Shown one piece after another: positions 32,961 to 43,702 of a DNA stretch of 64,000 nucleotides. The stretch comes from Simmondsia chinensis (taxonomy: Eukaryota > Streptophyta > Magnoliopsida > Caryophyllales > Simmondsiaceae): the NCBI GenBank assembly GCA_018398585.1, contig JAGTTD010000012.1, positions 19,415,036-19,479,035 of the forward strand. The letters run 5' to 3'. The notes beneath the pieces were generated by a model. The model saw only the letters and a program-made list of their open reading frames with translations, was not told the origin of the DNA and made no database searches. Each line of letters starts with the position of its first letter. The first letter of the stretch is position 1. Made by a program: the position numbers and the translations under genes.

Positions 32961-33185
32961 CAGAGGGCCTTGGATGAGGACCCTAAGAGTCCTTCTCTTC
33001 GTCTTGAGGAGCACCGTCTTTTTCTTGAGTATTCCACTTTGTGTTGGGATGAGGAGGCGTTCTACCGTCAAAAGTCGCGTATTTAGTGGCTCTCGGTCGG
33101 GGATCAGAGCACTCGGTTCTTTCATCGTTCTGCTCTCCATCGACAGGCCCGGAACCGGATCTCGTCGATTGTTGGTTCTGATGGT

Positions 33186-34240
33186 GTGAGGACGTATGAT
33201 CCGCAGTTGATCTCTCGCGCCGGGGTTACTTTCTTCCAGGATTTGTTGACTGAGCCAGGTGGTCCATTGACTGAGGATGTTTCTGACATTTTTGAGGCTC
33301 GCATTTCTAAGGACCAGGCTCGCCCGCTTATCTCCGCGATCTCCGCAGTTGAGGTTCGTGATGCTCTCTTTTCCATAGGTGATGACGGGGCCCCGGGGCC
33401 TGATGGTTACACCTCCCTCTTTTTTAAGAGGGCTTGGGAGGTGGTCAGAGGAGCAATGATTAGGGCCGTGCAGTCTTTCTTCGTCTCAGGGCACGTGCTG
33501 GGCGCCCTGAACACTACCTGGATATGTCTTGTGCCTAAGGTGGAGACTCCCTCCACTTTTGGCGACTTCTGCCCTATCTCCTGTTGCACTGTGATCTATA
33601 AGTGTATCACTAAGATCATTGCAAACAGGTTGAAGGGTGTCCTTCCCGGGTTGATTGGTGATGCTTAGACAGCGTTTGTTCCAGGTCTTCGGATCTCTGA
33701 TAGCATCCTTTTGACACAGGAGTCGATGCGCGGTTATCACCTTCAGGTCTCGCCTCGTTGTGCACTGAAGGTCGATATTCGTAAGGCTTTTGACACTGTT
33801 CATTGGGATTTCATTCTAGTCGGTATGAAGAGTATGGGGATTCCCGAGGTCATGATTGGTTGGATCCGCGAGTGCCTCTCTACAGCCCGCTTTTCTGTCG
33901 CCATCAATGGCGAACTCCAGGGTTTCTTCCGCTCCAGTCGAGGTGTACGTCAGGGTGACCCTCTCTCTTCTTATTTGTTTGTTATCGCTATGGAGGGTCT
34001 CCGAGGACTGCTTCGCCGTGCTATCGATGACCTACGTTTTCGCTATCATCCGTGCTGCCGTCGTACTGGGTTGACACACCTGTGTTTTGCTGATGATCTG
34101 ATGATCTTCTGTCGGGGTGATATGGGTAGTGTATCCATTGTTCGCGAGGTTTTAGACCGCTTTGCTGTACTCTCGGGGCTGTCCTTTAATGCAACGAAGA
34201 GCTCAGTTTTTCTAGCAGGGGTGGACTTTGCGACTTAGCG
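33186..34240 (+). pseudogene. LINE ORF2 reverse transcriptase
   Basis: APGPDGYTSLFFKRAWEVV, TTWICLVPKVETPSTFGDF and CPISCCTVIYKCITKIIANR are standard LINE RT blocks 0-2. The core has LKVDIRKAFDTVHWDFI, RGVRQGDPLSSYLFVIAMEG and the active site LCFADDLMIFCRGD with both Asp residues. A stop near 33667 splits the domain and another ends it at about 34238. Catalytic residues are intact, so loss of function is due to stops. Confidence 0.87.
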
Positions 34241-35385
34241 GGACATTTTAGGTGTTCTAGGTTTCAGTCTTGGGCAGTGCCCAGTTCGATAACTGGGAGT
34301 ACCACTTATCAATTCTCGGCTAAGGTACATTGATTGCAAGCCACTGTTGGATCGCATTCTCTCTCGTATACGGCTTTGGACCTCCCGTTCTCTATCGTAT
34401 GCTGGTCGTCTGCAGCTTATCCGATCTATTCTTTTTGCCACTCAGGTCTACTCGTCATCGATCTTCATGCTTCCGAAGACGATGATCAGGAAGATCGAGT
34501 CGACTCTTGCGACGTTCCTCTGGAGAGGATCTTCGTTGGCCCCGGGAGGGGCGAAGGTTGCTTGGAGGCATTTGTGTTACCCTCGGCGGGAGGGAGGCCT
34601 TGGGCTCCGTCGTCTTGCTGAGTGGAACCAGGCTTCGATTATGAAGCATATCTGGTTCCTCCTTTCTGACCTTTCCTCGTTATGGCCGCGCTGGGTTCAT
34701 CTGAACAGGCTTCGAGGGAGGAGTTTCTGGACTATTTAAGCGACGAGTTCTGCTTCTTGGTGCTGGCGTCAGATTCTATAGGTTCGCCGCCTCTGCTCTT
34801 GTGCGATCTATCATGTCATAGGTGATGACCTTGACACTGCCCTTTGGATTGATTATTGGATGCCATGTGGTCGTCTTTCGGAGCACTTCCCTACTCGACT
34901 CCTCACCTCCCCTGGACTTCTTTGGGATTCTCGGGTCTCATCCATTATTGAGGGTGGTCGGTGGAGATTCCCACAGGGTTTTTTGGAGCTCCGACCCATC
35001 TGGGACACCATTGATTTCAGCCCTCGGGCTAGTGTAGCGGATTCCATCCGGTGGTTGGGTGACCCTTCGGGGAAATTCACCACCAAGTCCGCTTGGGATA
35101 TGTTGCGGAGTAGAAGAGAGGAGGACACTATTCATCACCTTTTGTGGTTTCAGATGCACATACCGAGGCACTCTTTCATTCTCTGGCTCGCTTCTCGGAA
35201 GCGACTTTGGACCCGGGACCGACTTCTGCCCTTCAGAGCACTGGAGGATCAGAGTACTTGTGTTCTCTGCAGCGCTGCTGATGAGACTCATGAGTGCCTT
35301 TTCTTCGCCTGCTCTTTTTTCGCCTCGGTCTGGAGCTCCATCACTCCGAGTACATCTGTCGCTTGGCCTAATTTTTTCATATGTA
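34241..35385 (+). pseudogene. LINE ORF2 thumb and zf-RVT domain
   Basis: RSLSYAGRLQLIRSILFATQ and FLWRGSSLAPGGAKVAWRHL follow RT as in plant L1 elements. The zf-RVT domain (35040-35340) has FTTKSAWDMLRSRR, MHIPRHSFILWLASRKRLWT and the cysteine cluster CVLCSAADETHECLFFAC. Stops near 34738 and 34816 break it. The sequence ends about 45 bp after this domain. Confidence 0.83.
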
Positions 35386-35759
35386 GCTCGAAATGTTAAG
35401 GACAATTTCACTTCTTTTTGTTTTTTGTTACATAATGTTTCACCCTTTTTTTTTAATATTTCCATATGCTTCAATAAGGTGAACATGAAAAATTTTTCAC
35501 GAAGGAAGATTTTTAAACTTGAAGTCTTGCAATTCTCATAACACATTTAGAACTTTGATCGAAATTATGAACAAGAATGTGAGAGAATATTCAAGTTAAA
35601 ACAACCGTAGGAGAGATCAACATTAACTCTATTTTGGTGTTTCTTTTAAAGAAACGGTTTCCATGCACTAATATCCATTAGATTGGATAAGAATACTTGG
35701 ACAATTGTACACCATCATGTTAACCCTTTTTTTTTTTTTTTTTTTAAGTATCACTAATT

Positions 35760-36352
35760 AGTTCGACATAGAGACCTAGTAAAATTATCTAGTTGTTGAT
35801 CATTCGTAGGCACAAATTTTACAACATCTCCTTTAAGCACGTGATCATGAATTATATGATGTCTGACTCTATATGATTGGTTCTACAATGTTGAGTCGGA
35901 GATTTGGTTTAGCATATTGTACTGACATTATAACACATAATAAGAGCATGATTAATACAAATACCTTAATCATCAAATTGATGCAATAACCAAGATACTT
36001 TATCACAGTAACTTGCACAAGTAATGTATTTGGCCTTTATGGAAGATGAGGCAATGTTCCTTTAACCAAGGCACTAATGCATGACCAATAAATTGACAAG
36101 TTCCACAATTTGATTTCTAGTTCACTTTGAAACAAGTAAAATTTACATCATTATATCAAACTAGATCTAGGAAATTATCACACCTGAATTGAACAAGTCT
36201 AAGTACCAACTCGGCATCAAAAAAAAAAAAAAAAAAAAAAAAAACTTTTCACAAAACTTTATTGCGATTCTTTTTAGACATGTATGAAATCAACCACATA
36301 AGCACACATTAAACAATATTCCATGTCTATTCATGGAATGGTAAATAAGGGA
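35760..36352 (-). pseudogene. Sirevirus-like RNase H
   Basis: Fragments in mixed frames carry CGTCQFIGHALVPW, DSTL-type and RHHIIHDHVLKGDVVKFVPT blocks; the last is the familiar RHHFIRDHVEKGD...FVPT segment near the RNase H C-terminus. An A-run of about 25 bases at 36220-36244 lies within it. Catalytic acids cannot be traced reliably. Confidence 0.65.
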
Positions 36353-36999
36353 TCAAATCATACCTCCATTTAGCTTTTTGATCCACCTTTTTTTTAATCT
36401 TTTTTGTCCATGTATAACTTTAGTGTTATGCTCATTGGAGTTGCAATCGCTTTTGAAATTTTCCATGCCAAACTTCTTAAGTATCTTCTTGATGTACTTG
36501 GGTTGTTTGACGAAAATTTCTTCCTTAGTTTGCTTCATTTGCAATCCAAGAAAGTAGTTGATTTCTCTTATCATGCTTATTTCAAATTTCTTACTAATAA
36601 GACTTGCAAATTCTTTAAAACAAGATGGGTTAGTAGCACCAAGCACTATATTATCAACATGAATTTGCACAATTAGAATATCATTTCTAGAGTGACTAAA
36701 AAAGAGGTGTTAACCTTCCCTCTTAAAAATCCATATTGTATTAAAAATGAACTCCATTTTTAATACCAAGCTCTAGGAGATTGCTTTAATCCAAAAGTGC
36801 ATTTTTTGAGTTTATGAACATGATTGGAAAATTTGTCATCTTCAAAACTAGGTGGTTGTTCAATATAAGCTTCTTTTCTAATAAAACTGTTCGATCGTGT
36901 ACTTTTTACATCTATTTGAAAAAGTTCAAAATTTTTAAAAGAAGTAAAGGCACGTAAGAGTCCAATAACTTCTAATATTGGTGCAAAAGATCTCTTCAT
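36353..36999 (-). pseudogene. Sirevirus-like reverse transcriptase
   Basis: The N-terminal part has NFELFQIDVKSTRSNSFIRK, EAYIEQPPSFEDDKF and HKLKKCTFGLKQSPRAWY. After a gap of about 90 bp the C-terminal part has MQIHVDNIVLGATNPSCFKE and MIREINYFLGLQMKQTKEEI. The active-site motif is HVDN rather than YVDD/HVDD, so the second catalytic Asp is lost. Confidence 0.83.
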
Positions 37000-37449
37000 A
37001 GTCTATTCATTCTTCTTAGTCATACCTTTTAGTTACTAATATTTCCTTATTTCTTACCACATTGGGAGGGATCACCAATGATTTGTCTTGTTGGGTGATC
37101 CTTCAATAATTTCTATTCCTCTTTTGATTCTATATGATCGACCATTCCTTTCGGTTCATCCATTGGAGCTTTAAGTTAAGCATTTTCTTGCTCCTTGGAT
37201 GAGGGTATGATGTTTGTTTGTTTGATCACTATATCATCATCATCACAAGTAATTCTAGAGGACAAGTTGTTAGTTTTAATAAATATGACATGTATAGACT
37301 CTTCTACTACCATTGACCCTTTATTACAGACTCCATACGCTTTACAAGTAAAAAAGTATCCAATGATTATAACTTCCTCCATTATTGGATCAAATTTACC
37401 AGGATTAGTTTTATCATAGTCTTGGATAAAGCATTTACACCCATATTAA

Positions 37450-38300
37450 CTATGCAATATTTGGTTTTCTTCTTTTGTAAAGTAAATAAGGTGTTTTCTT
37501 TAAAATTAGCCTTATCAAAGCCTTATTCTGAATATGACAAGCAGTGTTAACGGCTTCGGCCCAAAAAGAATTTTTCAAATTTTTTTTTACAATACCATAT
37601 TCTTGCCATTTGTTCAAGAGTTCCAAATTTTGTTTAATTTCTTTTAACCACTTCACTTTATTGAGGAATTTTAGGAGTCGAAAAATTATGGTGGATTCCA
37701 ATTTAATCACAATATTTTTCAAAATCGCCTTTTTTTAAAATTCTTTCCATGATCACTTCTAATTGAAATAATTTTTAAATATTTATCATTTTTCACTTGT
37801 TTGTGAAACTTTTCGAAATTGTGAAAGGCTTCACTCTTGTGAGAAAGGGAAAAACACTAAGCAAAACGGGGCTAATCAACAACAATTACAAGTTAATACA
37901 TTTTTCACAATGGCCCAAATGTTTAGTAGGATCAAACAAGTCCATATGAAAAAGTTCAAGATGCCTTGAGATAGAAACTACATGATTGGATTTGAATGAA
38001 GATCTTGTTTGTTTTCTTTTATTGAAGCGCATATCAAATATGACCTTTTTCGAATTAAGATTTGGTAGTCTTCAAATAAGATCATTTTCAAAGGTTTCGA
38101 AATTAATTCTACACTAGCATGTTCAAATCTTCTATTTCAAATCCTATGATCATTTTCATTCAAGACACTAGAACATTTCACAAAGTTCATACATTCAAGA
38201 TCAATCATATAGACATTATCCCATCCTAATTGATCAAGTAATAATTTATTCATTTAAGCATGCGCCACTACATTTTTAAATGACTCAAGATTGCGTACAA
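37450..38300 (-). pseudogene. Sirevirus-like pre-integrase and integrase
   Basis: NSFWAEAVNTACHIQNKALI and ILKKTPYLLYKRRKPNI (37450-37722) are the end of a copia integrase. Further right, 38030-38160 gives a GAG-pre-integrase remnant (NRRFEHASVELISK). The catalytic DDE core between them is too degraded to read. Confidence 0.68.
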
Positions 38301-38525
38301 TAAACTCTCTCACAAGTAAAACATCATATATGTAAGGAGAAGAGTTAGAAGTAATGTTACTAATACCGATGATTTTTCTGTTCTTCTTGTTGAAAGTGAG
38401 ATTTTTTCTTTCTTTGGTTTGATAAAAGTGGACTTGCATTTATCTCTAGTCATATGAATTGTGAAACTACTACCAAAGCACTACTTTTGATTTTTGTTGT
38501 CAATCTTCAAGCACATCTATACAAT

Positions 38526-39619
38526 TTAACGGATTTTTGGTACCCAAATTTTCTTTGGTCCTTCATGGTTAGTCTTAACATTAGGTTGAGATCCCTTTGT
38601 AACCCAAACCATCTTGATTTTTGTCAAATTCTTTTTAAATGGACATTGATGCACAATATGCCCAAGATCATGACAATAAAGACATCTTATAGAGTTTATT
38701 GGTGGTGTGGAGGCTTTGACAAAAAGTCTGTTCAATTTGTTCTTTTCAGCATTTCCATTATAACCGATTCCCTCTTTATTATAAGTGGGTCTTTGAGAAG
38801 AGAGTAATTTTTCAAGTGTTTCTTCCCTCTTGAGAAACTTACTTGAAATTATTTTTGAGTTCTTCCACTTGTTCTTACAAAGACTCATTCTCTTTAACCA
38901 ATAATTCATCTTCCTTAGATTCTTCATTTTTACTTTCGTTTGAAATGAGCCTTTCTTCCAAGAATTGCTTCTCATTTATCAATGCTTCAACTAGGTCATT
39001 TAATGACTCTATTTTTGCTTTCAAGGATTCATTTTCAAGCTCAAATACTAAACATTGTTTTGACTCTTTTTGTAGCTCATTTGCTTCTCAATTTTTCAAA
39101 TGCACTATATAATTCATGAAAACTATCCATGAGCTCATTATAAGATAAATCATTTACCTCATCTTCTTCAAGTTCTTCTTCTTCTTCTTCAGATTCGGTG
39201 GCCATGAGACATGAATCCACTTGCTCCTCTTCACTTGTATGAGGGGATTCTTCACTGGACTTTCTTCCAAATATGGCTTCTAGTTTGTCCCAAATCTCCT
39301 TTGCAATATTGCAATTTTTGACATGATTAAACACATTGGGAGTAATAGCACATAACAATTGAAAGTGAGCTTTAACATTTTTCTCAAGCGTTGTTTTGTC
39401 ATGTTGATTAAGCTCTTTTTTAAATTCATCAAGAATTGCATTTCCTTTATCCATTGAAGGAGCAAAATCATCATTTTTTGTGATTAGCCACAAGTCAAAA
39501 CCAATAGAAGTAATAGATAGTCTCATCCTAAGTTTCCAATCGAAAAAGCCTTTACCGTTAAAAAGGGGAGGCTTCTCGGTCAATTGACCCTTGACCAAAA
39601 TAGGTGCAAAGGTTGCCAT
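38526..39619 (-). pseudogene. Sirevirus-like gag
   Basis: The start is MATFAPILVKGQLTEKPPLF at 39619, followed by FNGKGFFDWKLRMRLSI, IAKEIWDKLEAIFG and a Glu-rich stretch with YNELMDSFHELYSAFEKL. A frameshift near 39077-38975 leads to the C-terminal part with CLYCHDLGHIVHQC (CX2CX4HX4C) and GPKKIWVPK. This layout of gag and the terminal WVPK motif are typical of Sireviruses. Confidence 0.82.
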
Positions 39620-39665
39620 AAGGATCACTCTAAGGTTGTTAGACCAAAAAAAAATAAGAGTAGTA

Positions 39666-39677
39666 GCTCTTATACCA
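39666..39677 (-). other. Primer-binding site of the Sirevirus-like element
   Basis: The minus strand reads TGGTATAAGAGC, the initiator tRNA-Met site with one mismatch, 13 bp from the LTR edge. Confidence 0.75.
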
Positions 39678-39935
39678 ATTAAAGGCCCAATGAGCAACCG
39701 ATAGGGGGTGAATTAAGTTCTTTCGTGATAACTAAAAAATTAAACTTTATGAACCAAAAATTAATATTGAAAGTTAGACAATGAATATGAAATGAAAATG
39801 ATAAAAAAGAGAGTAAAAAGATGCACAAAGGTTTTTATAGTGGTTCACTTCCAAACCAGAAGCTAGTCTACTTCTCAAATAACTACTTTTCGTCACTTGA
39901 GCCTTTAACCAAGCTTGATGATTCTTTTTAAAAAC

Positions 39936-40086
39936 AGGCTCACGATCTAACCTCTATAATCGGTCTTTTTATACGTAGGCTCAAGACCAACCTTTTACAA
40001 CCGATTCTTTCGTAACTGTAGGATCAGAATCCAACCTTTACAACTTGTCTTTTTACACGTAGGCTCAAGACCAACCTTTTACAATG
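39936..40086 (-). repeat. About 41-bp tandem repeats in the Sirevirus-like LTR
   Basis: Units begin at 39936, 39976, 40020 and 40061 with AGG.TCA.GA.C.AACCT; spacing is 40-44 bp. Confidence 0.78.
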
Positions 40087-40330
40087 AAATGAATTAAAGC
40101 ACTCAAATTCTTTACTCTTTTAAGAGTGAATTGACACTAGATCAAGCTTATCCAAGGCTAAGGATATGTCAATTAAGCTCGATGATCAACAATAAAAAGA
40201 ACTAATGATGCTCAAGAAAACTTCAAGAAAAAAAATAGAAGATTAAAACGTTAAAGCGCAAGTAGAACAAAAGAACTTTTGATGAATAAAAGCTTGAAGA
40301 ATTGAATTGTTTTATCAAAGAATATAAGCC

Positions 40331-40338
40331 TATTTATA
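40331..40338 (-). promoter_or_regulatory. TATA box of the Sirevirus-like LTR
   Basis: The minus strand reads CCTATAAATAGGC. It is about 750 bp from the LTR start and 640 bp from its end. Confidence 0.7.
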
Positions 40339-41127
40339 GGCCAAAAGGGCATAGGAGCCGTTGGTAAACTTTTAAAAAAATTGGAAAGAAATCAGAGTTA
40401 AAATGTAGTCGTCAGAGCTATCGCAATGCTGTGTGTTGACACACAACTGCTTCAGTTGGCTACTGTATGTCTGTGTGTCGACACTCAGCTTGCCAGGGTG
40501 GAGTTTAACGTTTTTGACCATTTTGCTTGTTTGATTGATTGCTTATCATATTAGTTAATCAAAATTGATTAATTGATTGATTACCACATTAGCTTAATTT
40601 TTGAATTAATTTCCATGATTTTGCTCATTCATTTCAAAGATTGATTGATAAAACTCACCCACTTAAATTTGATCTTGTTTGATTTGATTGTGCTCTTAAA
40701 ATACCAATCTTGAAAAATTAGATTGGCTTGAATTTTGACTTGAATATTTTTCAAATAAAATTTGGAAATCAAATTTCTATAATATTCCAAAAACATTTTT
40801 GTTAGAGCATCACATATCAATATTGAGATTTTAACTCAATTGATATATCCCGATCCTAAGTCCTAGAAAATAAAAATAAATAACTTTAAGGTGCTTGGGC
40901 TCGGATCACGTTCTCTTCATTTTGGATGAAACTTCTCTTCAACTTTCATCTCTTTTCCTCTTGATTCATCATTTCAAAAAGCTTGATATCAACATGATTA
41001 ACCTTTATTTTTCTTAGCTTTCTTATGAGTCACTTAGACACAAGATTAGAATAATTTAAACACAATGACTTATTAAATAATTGTTATCATCAAAATTACA
41101 ATATAAATAGCTTTAGGGCCAAAAGGA

Positions 41128-41974
41128 CTGATAGAACCTTTGGACTTGAAGTCATTACCAGTTTGTGAATCCTGCATAGAAGGTAAGATAACCAAGTCTA
41201 TCTTTAAGAGTAAAGGCAGCAGGGTTAGTGACTTACTTAAGCTGGTTCACACAGATATATGTGGACCAATGAACTTTCAGGAAGGCGGTGGTGTGTATGA
41301 GTACTTCATAATATTCATTGATGACTACTCAAGGTATGGATATATTTACCTAATGAGGCATAAGTCTGACTCTTTTGAAAAGTTCAAAGAGTAAAAAGCT
41401 AAAGTTGAAAAGCAATTAAGCAAACAAAACAGTCACTTTGATCAGATTAAGGTAAAGAATATCTTTTGAGTGAATTTTTGGATTTTTTTAACTGCAAATG
41501 GGATAAGATCTTAGCTTTCTGCTCTGGGTACACCATAATAGAATGATGTTGTAGAAAGAAGGAATATGACATTGTTGGAGATGGTAAGGTCCATGATGAG
41601 TTATGATACTTTATCAATATCTTTTTTGGGTTTATGCCTTGGAAACAACAGCATATCTCCTAAACTTAGTTCCATCTAAGTCAGTTCCTAAAAGACTTGT
41701 AGAGTTATTGACTGGGCAAAAGCCAAGTTTGGGATACCTTCGAATTTGGGGGTGTCCAGCACATGTGTTGAAAAAAAATCCTGCCAAGTTGGAATCAAGG
41801 ATAGGGGTGTGCATTTTTGTTGGTTATCCCAAAGAAACAAGGGGTGGTCTTTTTTATAGTCCTTCTGATCAAAAGATTTTTGTAAGAGTGAATGCGAAAT
41901 ATTTAGAGGAGGATTTTGTAGTAGATTACAGAAAGCAAAAGCAAAGTAGTGTTAGAGGAATTAAAAGAGAATGA
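41128..41974 (+). pseudogene. Copia A integrase
   Basis: The core has HTDICGPMN (first catalytic Asp), IIFIDDYSRYGYIYLM, a destroyed second-Asp region (LTANGIRS then a stop where SDxGGEY is expected) and VVERRNMTLLEMVRSMM with the catalytic Glu. The C-terminal half includes LLTGQKPSLGYLRIWGCPAH and a VGYPKETRG block. CESCIEGKITKSIFKSKG upstream is the end of the zinc-binding region. Stops occur near 41392, 41470 and 41548. Confidence 0.86.
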
Positions 41975-42079
41975 CGCTAATTCTAAACAGTTAGAAACAT
42001 CTTGGGACACAATGGATGTATTAGATGCACCTACGGATAGAGCCGAGGATATTCCAAGTACGTGAGAGCCTAGGCATAG

Positions 42080-42905
42080 TGGGAGGATTGTCAGGGCACT
42101 TGATAGGTTCATGGTGGGAACCTTAATGATGGATTGTGACATTGAATCTAATCCTTTTAGCTACAATGAGGCAATTAAAGACAACGATGCTGACCAGTGG
42201 GTCTTAGTAATGAAATCTGAGATAGGATTTATGTATTTTAATCAGGTTTGGGAACTTGTAGAGGTGTCTATTGGCATTAAGCCCATTGGATGTAGATGGG
42301 TCTACAAGAAGAAAAGAGGAGTGGGCAAGAAGGTAGAGACCTTCAAGGCAAGGCTAGTTGCTAAGGAATTTACCCAAAGGGAGGCAATCGATTATGATAA
42401 GACCTTCTCACCAGTAGCCAAGCTAAAGTTCATAAGGGTACTCCTATCCATTGCAGCTCACTATGATTGTAAGATTTGGCAAATGGATGTCAAAACGGCC
42501 TTTCTAAATGGTTGTCTTAAAGAAGACATCTACACGGTGCAACCAAATGGTTTCATTGGCAAAAATCAAGAGCATATGGTATGCAAACTGAAGAAGTCTA
42601 TATATAAACTGAAGTAAGCATCAAGCTCATAGAATATTAGACTCAACGAGGCTATGAAATCTTATAGGTTTGAATAATTGGTTGATAAACCATGTGTGTA
42701 CAAACGACATCAAGAGAAAGTAGTTACTTTATTAGTATTGCATGCGGATGCCATTCTACTCATTGGGAATGATGTAGGTGTGTTGTCAGCTGTAAAGATT
42801 TGGTTGTCAAGTCAATTAGATATGAAGGACTTAGGAGACACTAGCTATATTCTTGGGATTATGCTTTTGCCAGATCATAGGAGTAGGATGTTGGGTCTCT
42901 CTTAA
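42080..42905 (+). pseudogene. Copia A reverse transcriptase
   Basis: PFSYNEAIKDNDADQWVLVM, GCRWVYKKKRGV, FKARLVAKEFTQREAIDYDK, KIWQMDVKTAFLNGCL and KLKKSIYKLK are the classical copia RT blocks in order. The active site reads LHADAILLIGND instead of LYVDDxLLIGND, so the second catalytic Asp is lost. Stops occur at 42615 and 42675. Confidence 0.88.
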
Positions 42906-43046
42906 GCCAATTATATTGACAAAATGTTCTCAAGGTATCTTATGGAGGACTCTAATAAAGGGTTTTTTACCTTTTAGGCATGGTGTCTCTCTTTCCTTAA
43001 AGCAGTGTCCTAAGACACCTCAAGAGGAGCAGATGAGGAATGTTCC

Positions 43047-43682
43047 ATGTGCACAAGAATGGATATTTGCTATGCTGTTGGTATGGTAAGCAGATATCAG
43101 TCTAACCCGGGTCCGACGCACGAGGTGGCAGTGAAGCATATTCTAGAGTACTTGAGAAGAACTAGAGATTATATGCTGATCTTTCAAATTGATGAGCTCG
43201 TTCCAGTTGGCTATATTGATTCAGACTTCTAGTCAAATAGAGATGCCAGACGTTTGACGTTTGGATATGTCTTTACCCTTAGAGGAGGAGCTATAAGTTG
43301 GATGAGTGTCAAGCAGTCATGTATTGCTGACTCCACTATGGAAGCTGAATATGTTGCAGCTTCAGAAGCTGCAAAGGAGGCATGTTGGCTTAGAAAGTTC
43401 TTGATAGATCTTAAGGTTGTAAGAGATGGTCCAACACCAGTTACGGTCTTTTGCGACAACTCTGGTGCGGTGGCTAATTCTAAAGAGCCTAGAAGACACA
43501 AGACGTCCAAACACATTGAAAGGAAGTACCGCCTTATTAGAGACTATGTGAAGAAGGGTGAGTTGGCCATCTTGAAGATAGACACGAGCCATAATCTTGC
43601 AGATCCTTTTACAAAAACTTTTACTCAGAAGACCTTAAAATCACACATAGAAGGGATGGGTATAAAGTGTATAGTAAATTAA
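43047..43682 (+). pseudogene. Copia A RNase H
   Basis: RMDICYAVGMVSRYQSNPGP and VGYIDSDF (first catalytic Asp, followed by a stop at 43230) precede KQSCIADSTMEAEYVAASEA (catalytic Glu), VTVFCDNSGAVANSKEPRRH (catalytic Asp) and THNLADPFTK-type SHNLADPFTK. It ends in the natural stop at 43680, 11 bp before the polypurine tract. This is the best preserved part of copia A. Confidence 0.88.
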
Positions 43683-43687
43683 ATTTA

Positions 43688-43702
43688 GGACAAGTGGCAG
43701 AT
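43688..43702 (+). other. Polypurine tract of copia A
   Basis: GGACAAGTGGCAGAT directly precedes the LTR start TGTTAG, as in copia elements, where this tract primes plus-strand synthesis. The copia B equivalent is ACAAGTAGGAGAT at 55138-55150. Confidence 0.75.

Larger units (their letters stand above)
29269..35385 (+). mobile_element. L1-type LINE inside copia A
   Basis: It has a pyrimidine/purine-rich 5' UTR (AGAGGGAGAAACTAGAGAGAG near 29360), a DUF4283-type ORF1 with a zinc knuckle, and an ORF2 with endonuclease, RT and zf-RVT domains. The 5' end appears nearly complete, which is unusual for a LINE. The 3' UTR and poly(A) are missing: homology stops just after the zf-RVT domain, near 35385, where the Sirevirus-like element begins. 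Roughly ten stops or frameshifts are present in each ORF. Confidence 0.85.
35386..41092 (-). mobile_element. Sirevirus-like copia element, 3' LTR missing
   Basis: On the minus strand the order is LTR (39691-41092), primer-binding site, gag in two frames, pre-integrase, integrase, RT and RNase H. The ATNPS...KEFASLISKKFEIS and NYFLGLQMKQT blocks and the CLYCHDLGHIVHQC knuckle match the Sirevirus lineage. The left end (3' LTR) is absent, and the sequence joins the LINE near 35385. Stops and deletions are frequent. Confidence 0.82.
39691..41092 (-). repeat. 5' LTR of the Sirevirus-like element
   Basis: On the minus strand it starts TGATGATAACAATT at 41092 and ends GGTTGCTCA at 39691. It is about 1.4 kb long. 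A TATA box lies at 40331-40338, and a 41-bp tandem array at 39936-40086. Start motif and length agree with Sirevirus LTRs. The right boundary is set by the TGATGATAAC start and by the resumption of copia A integrase homology shortly after. Confidence 0.72.
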
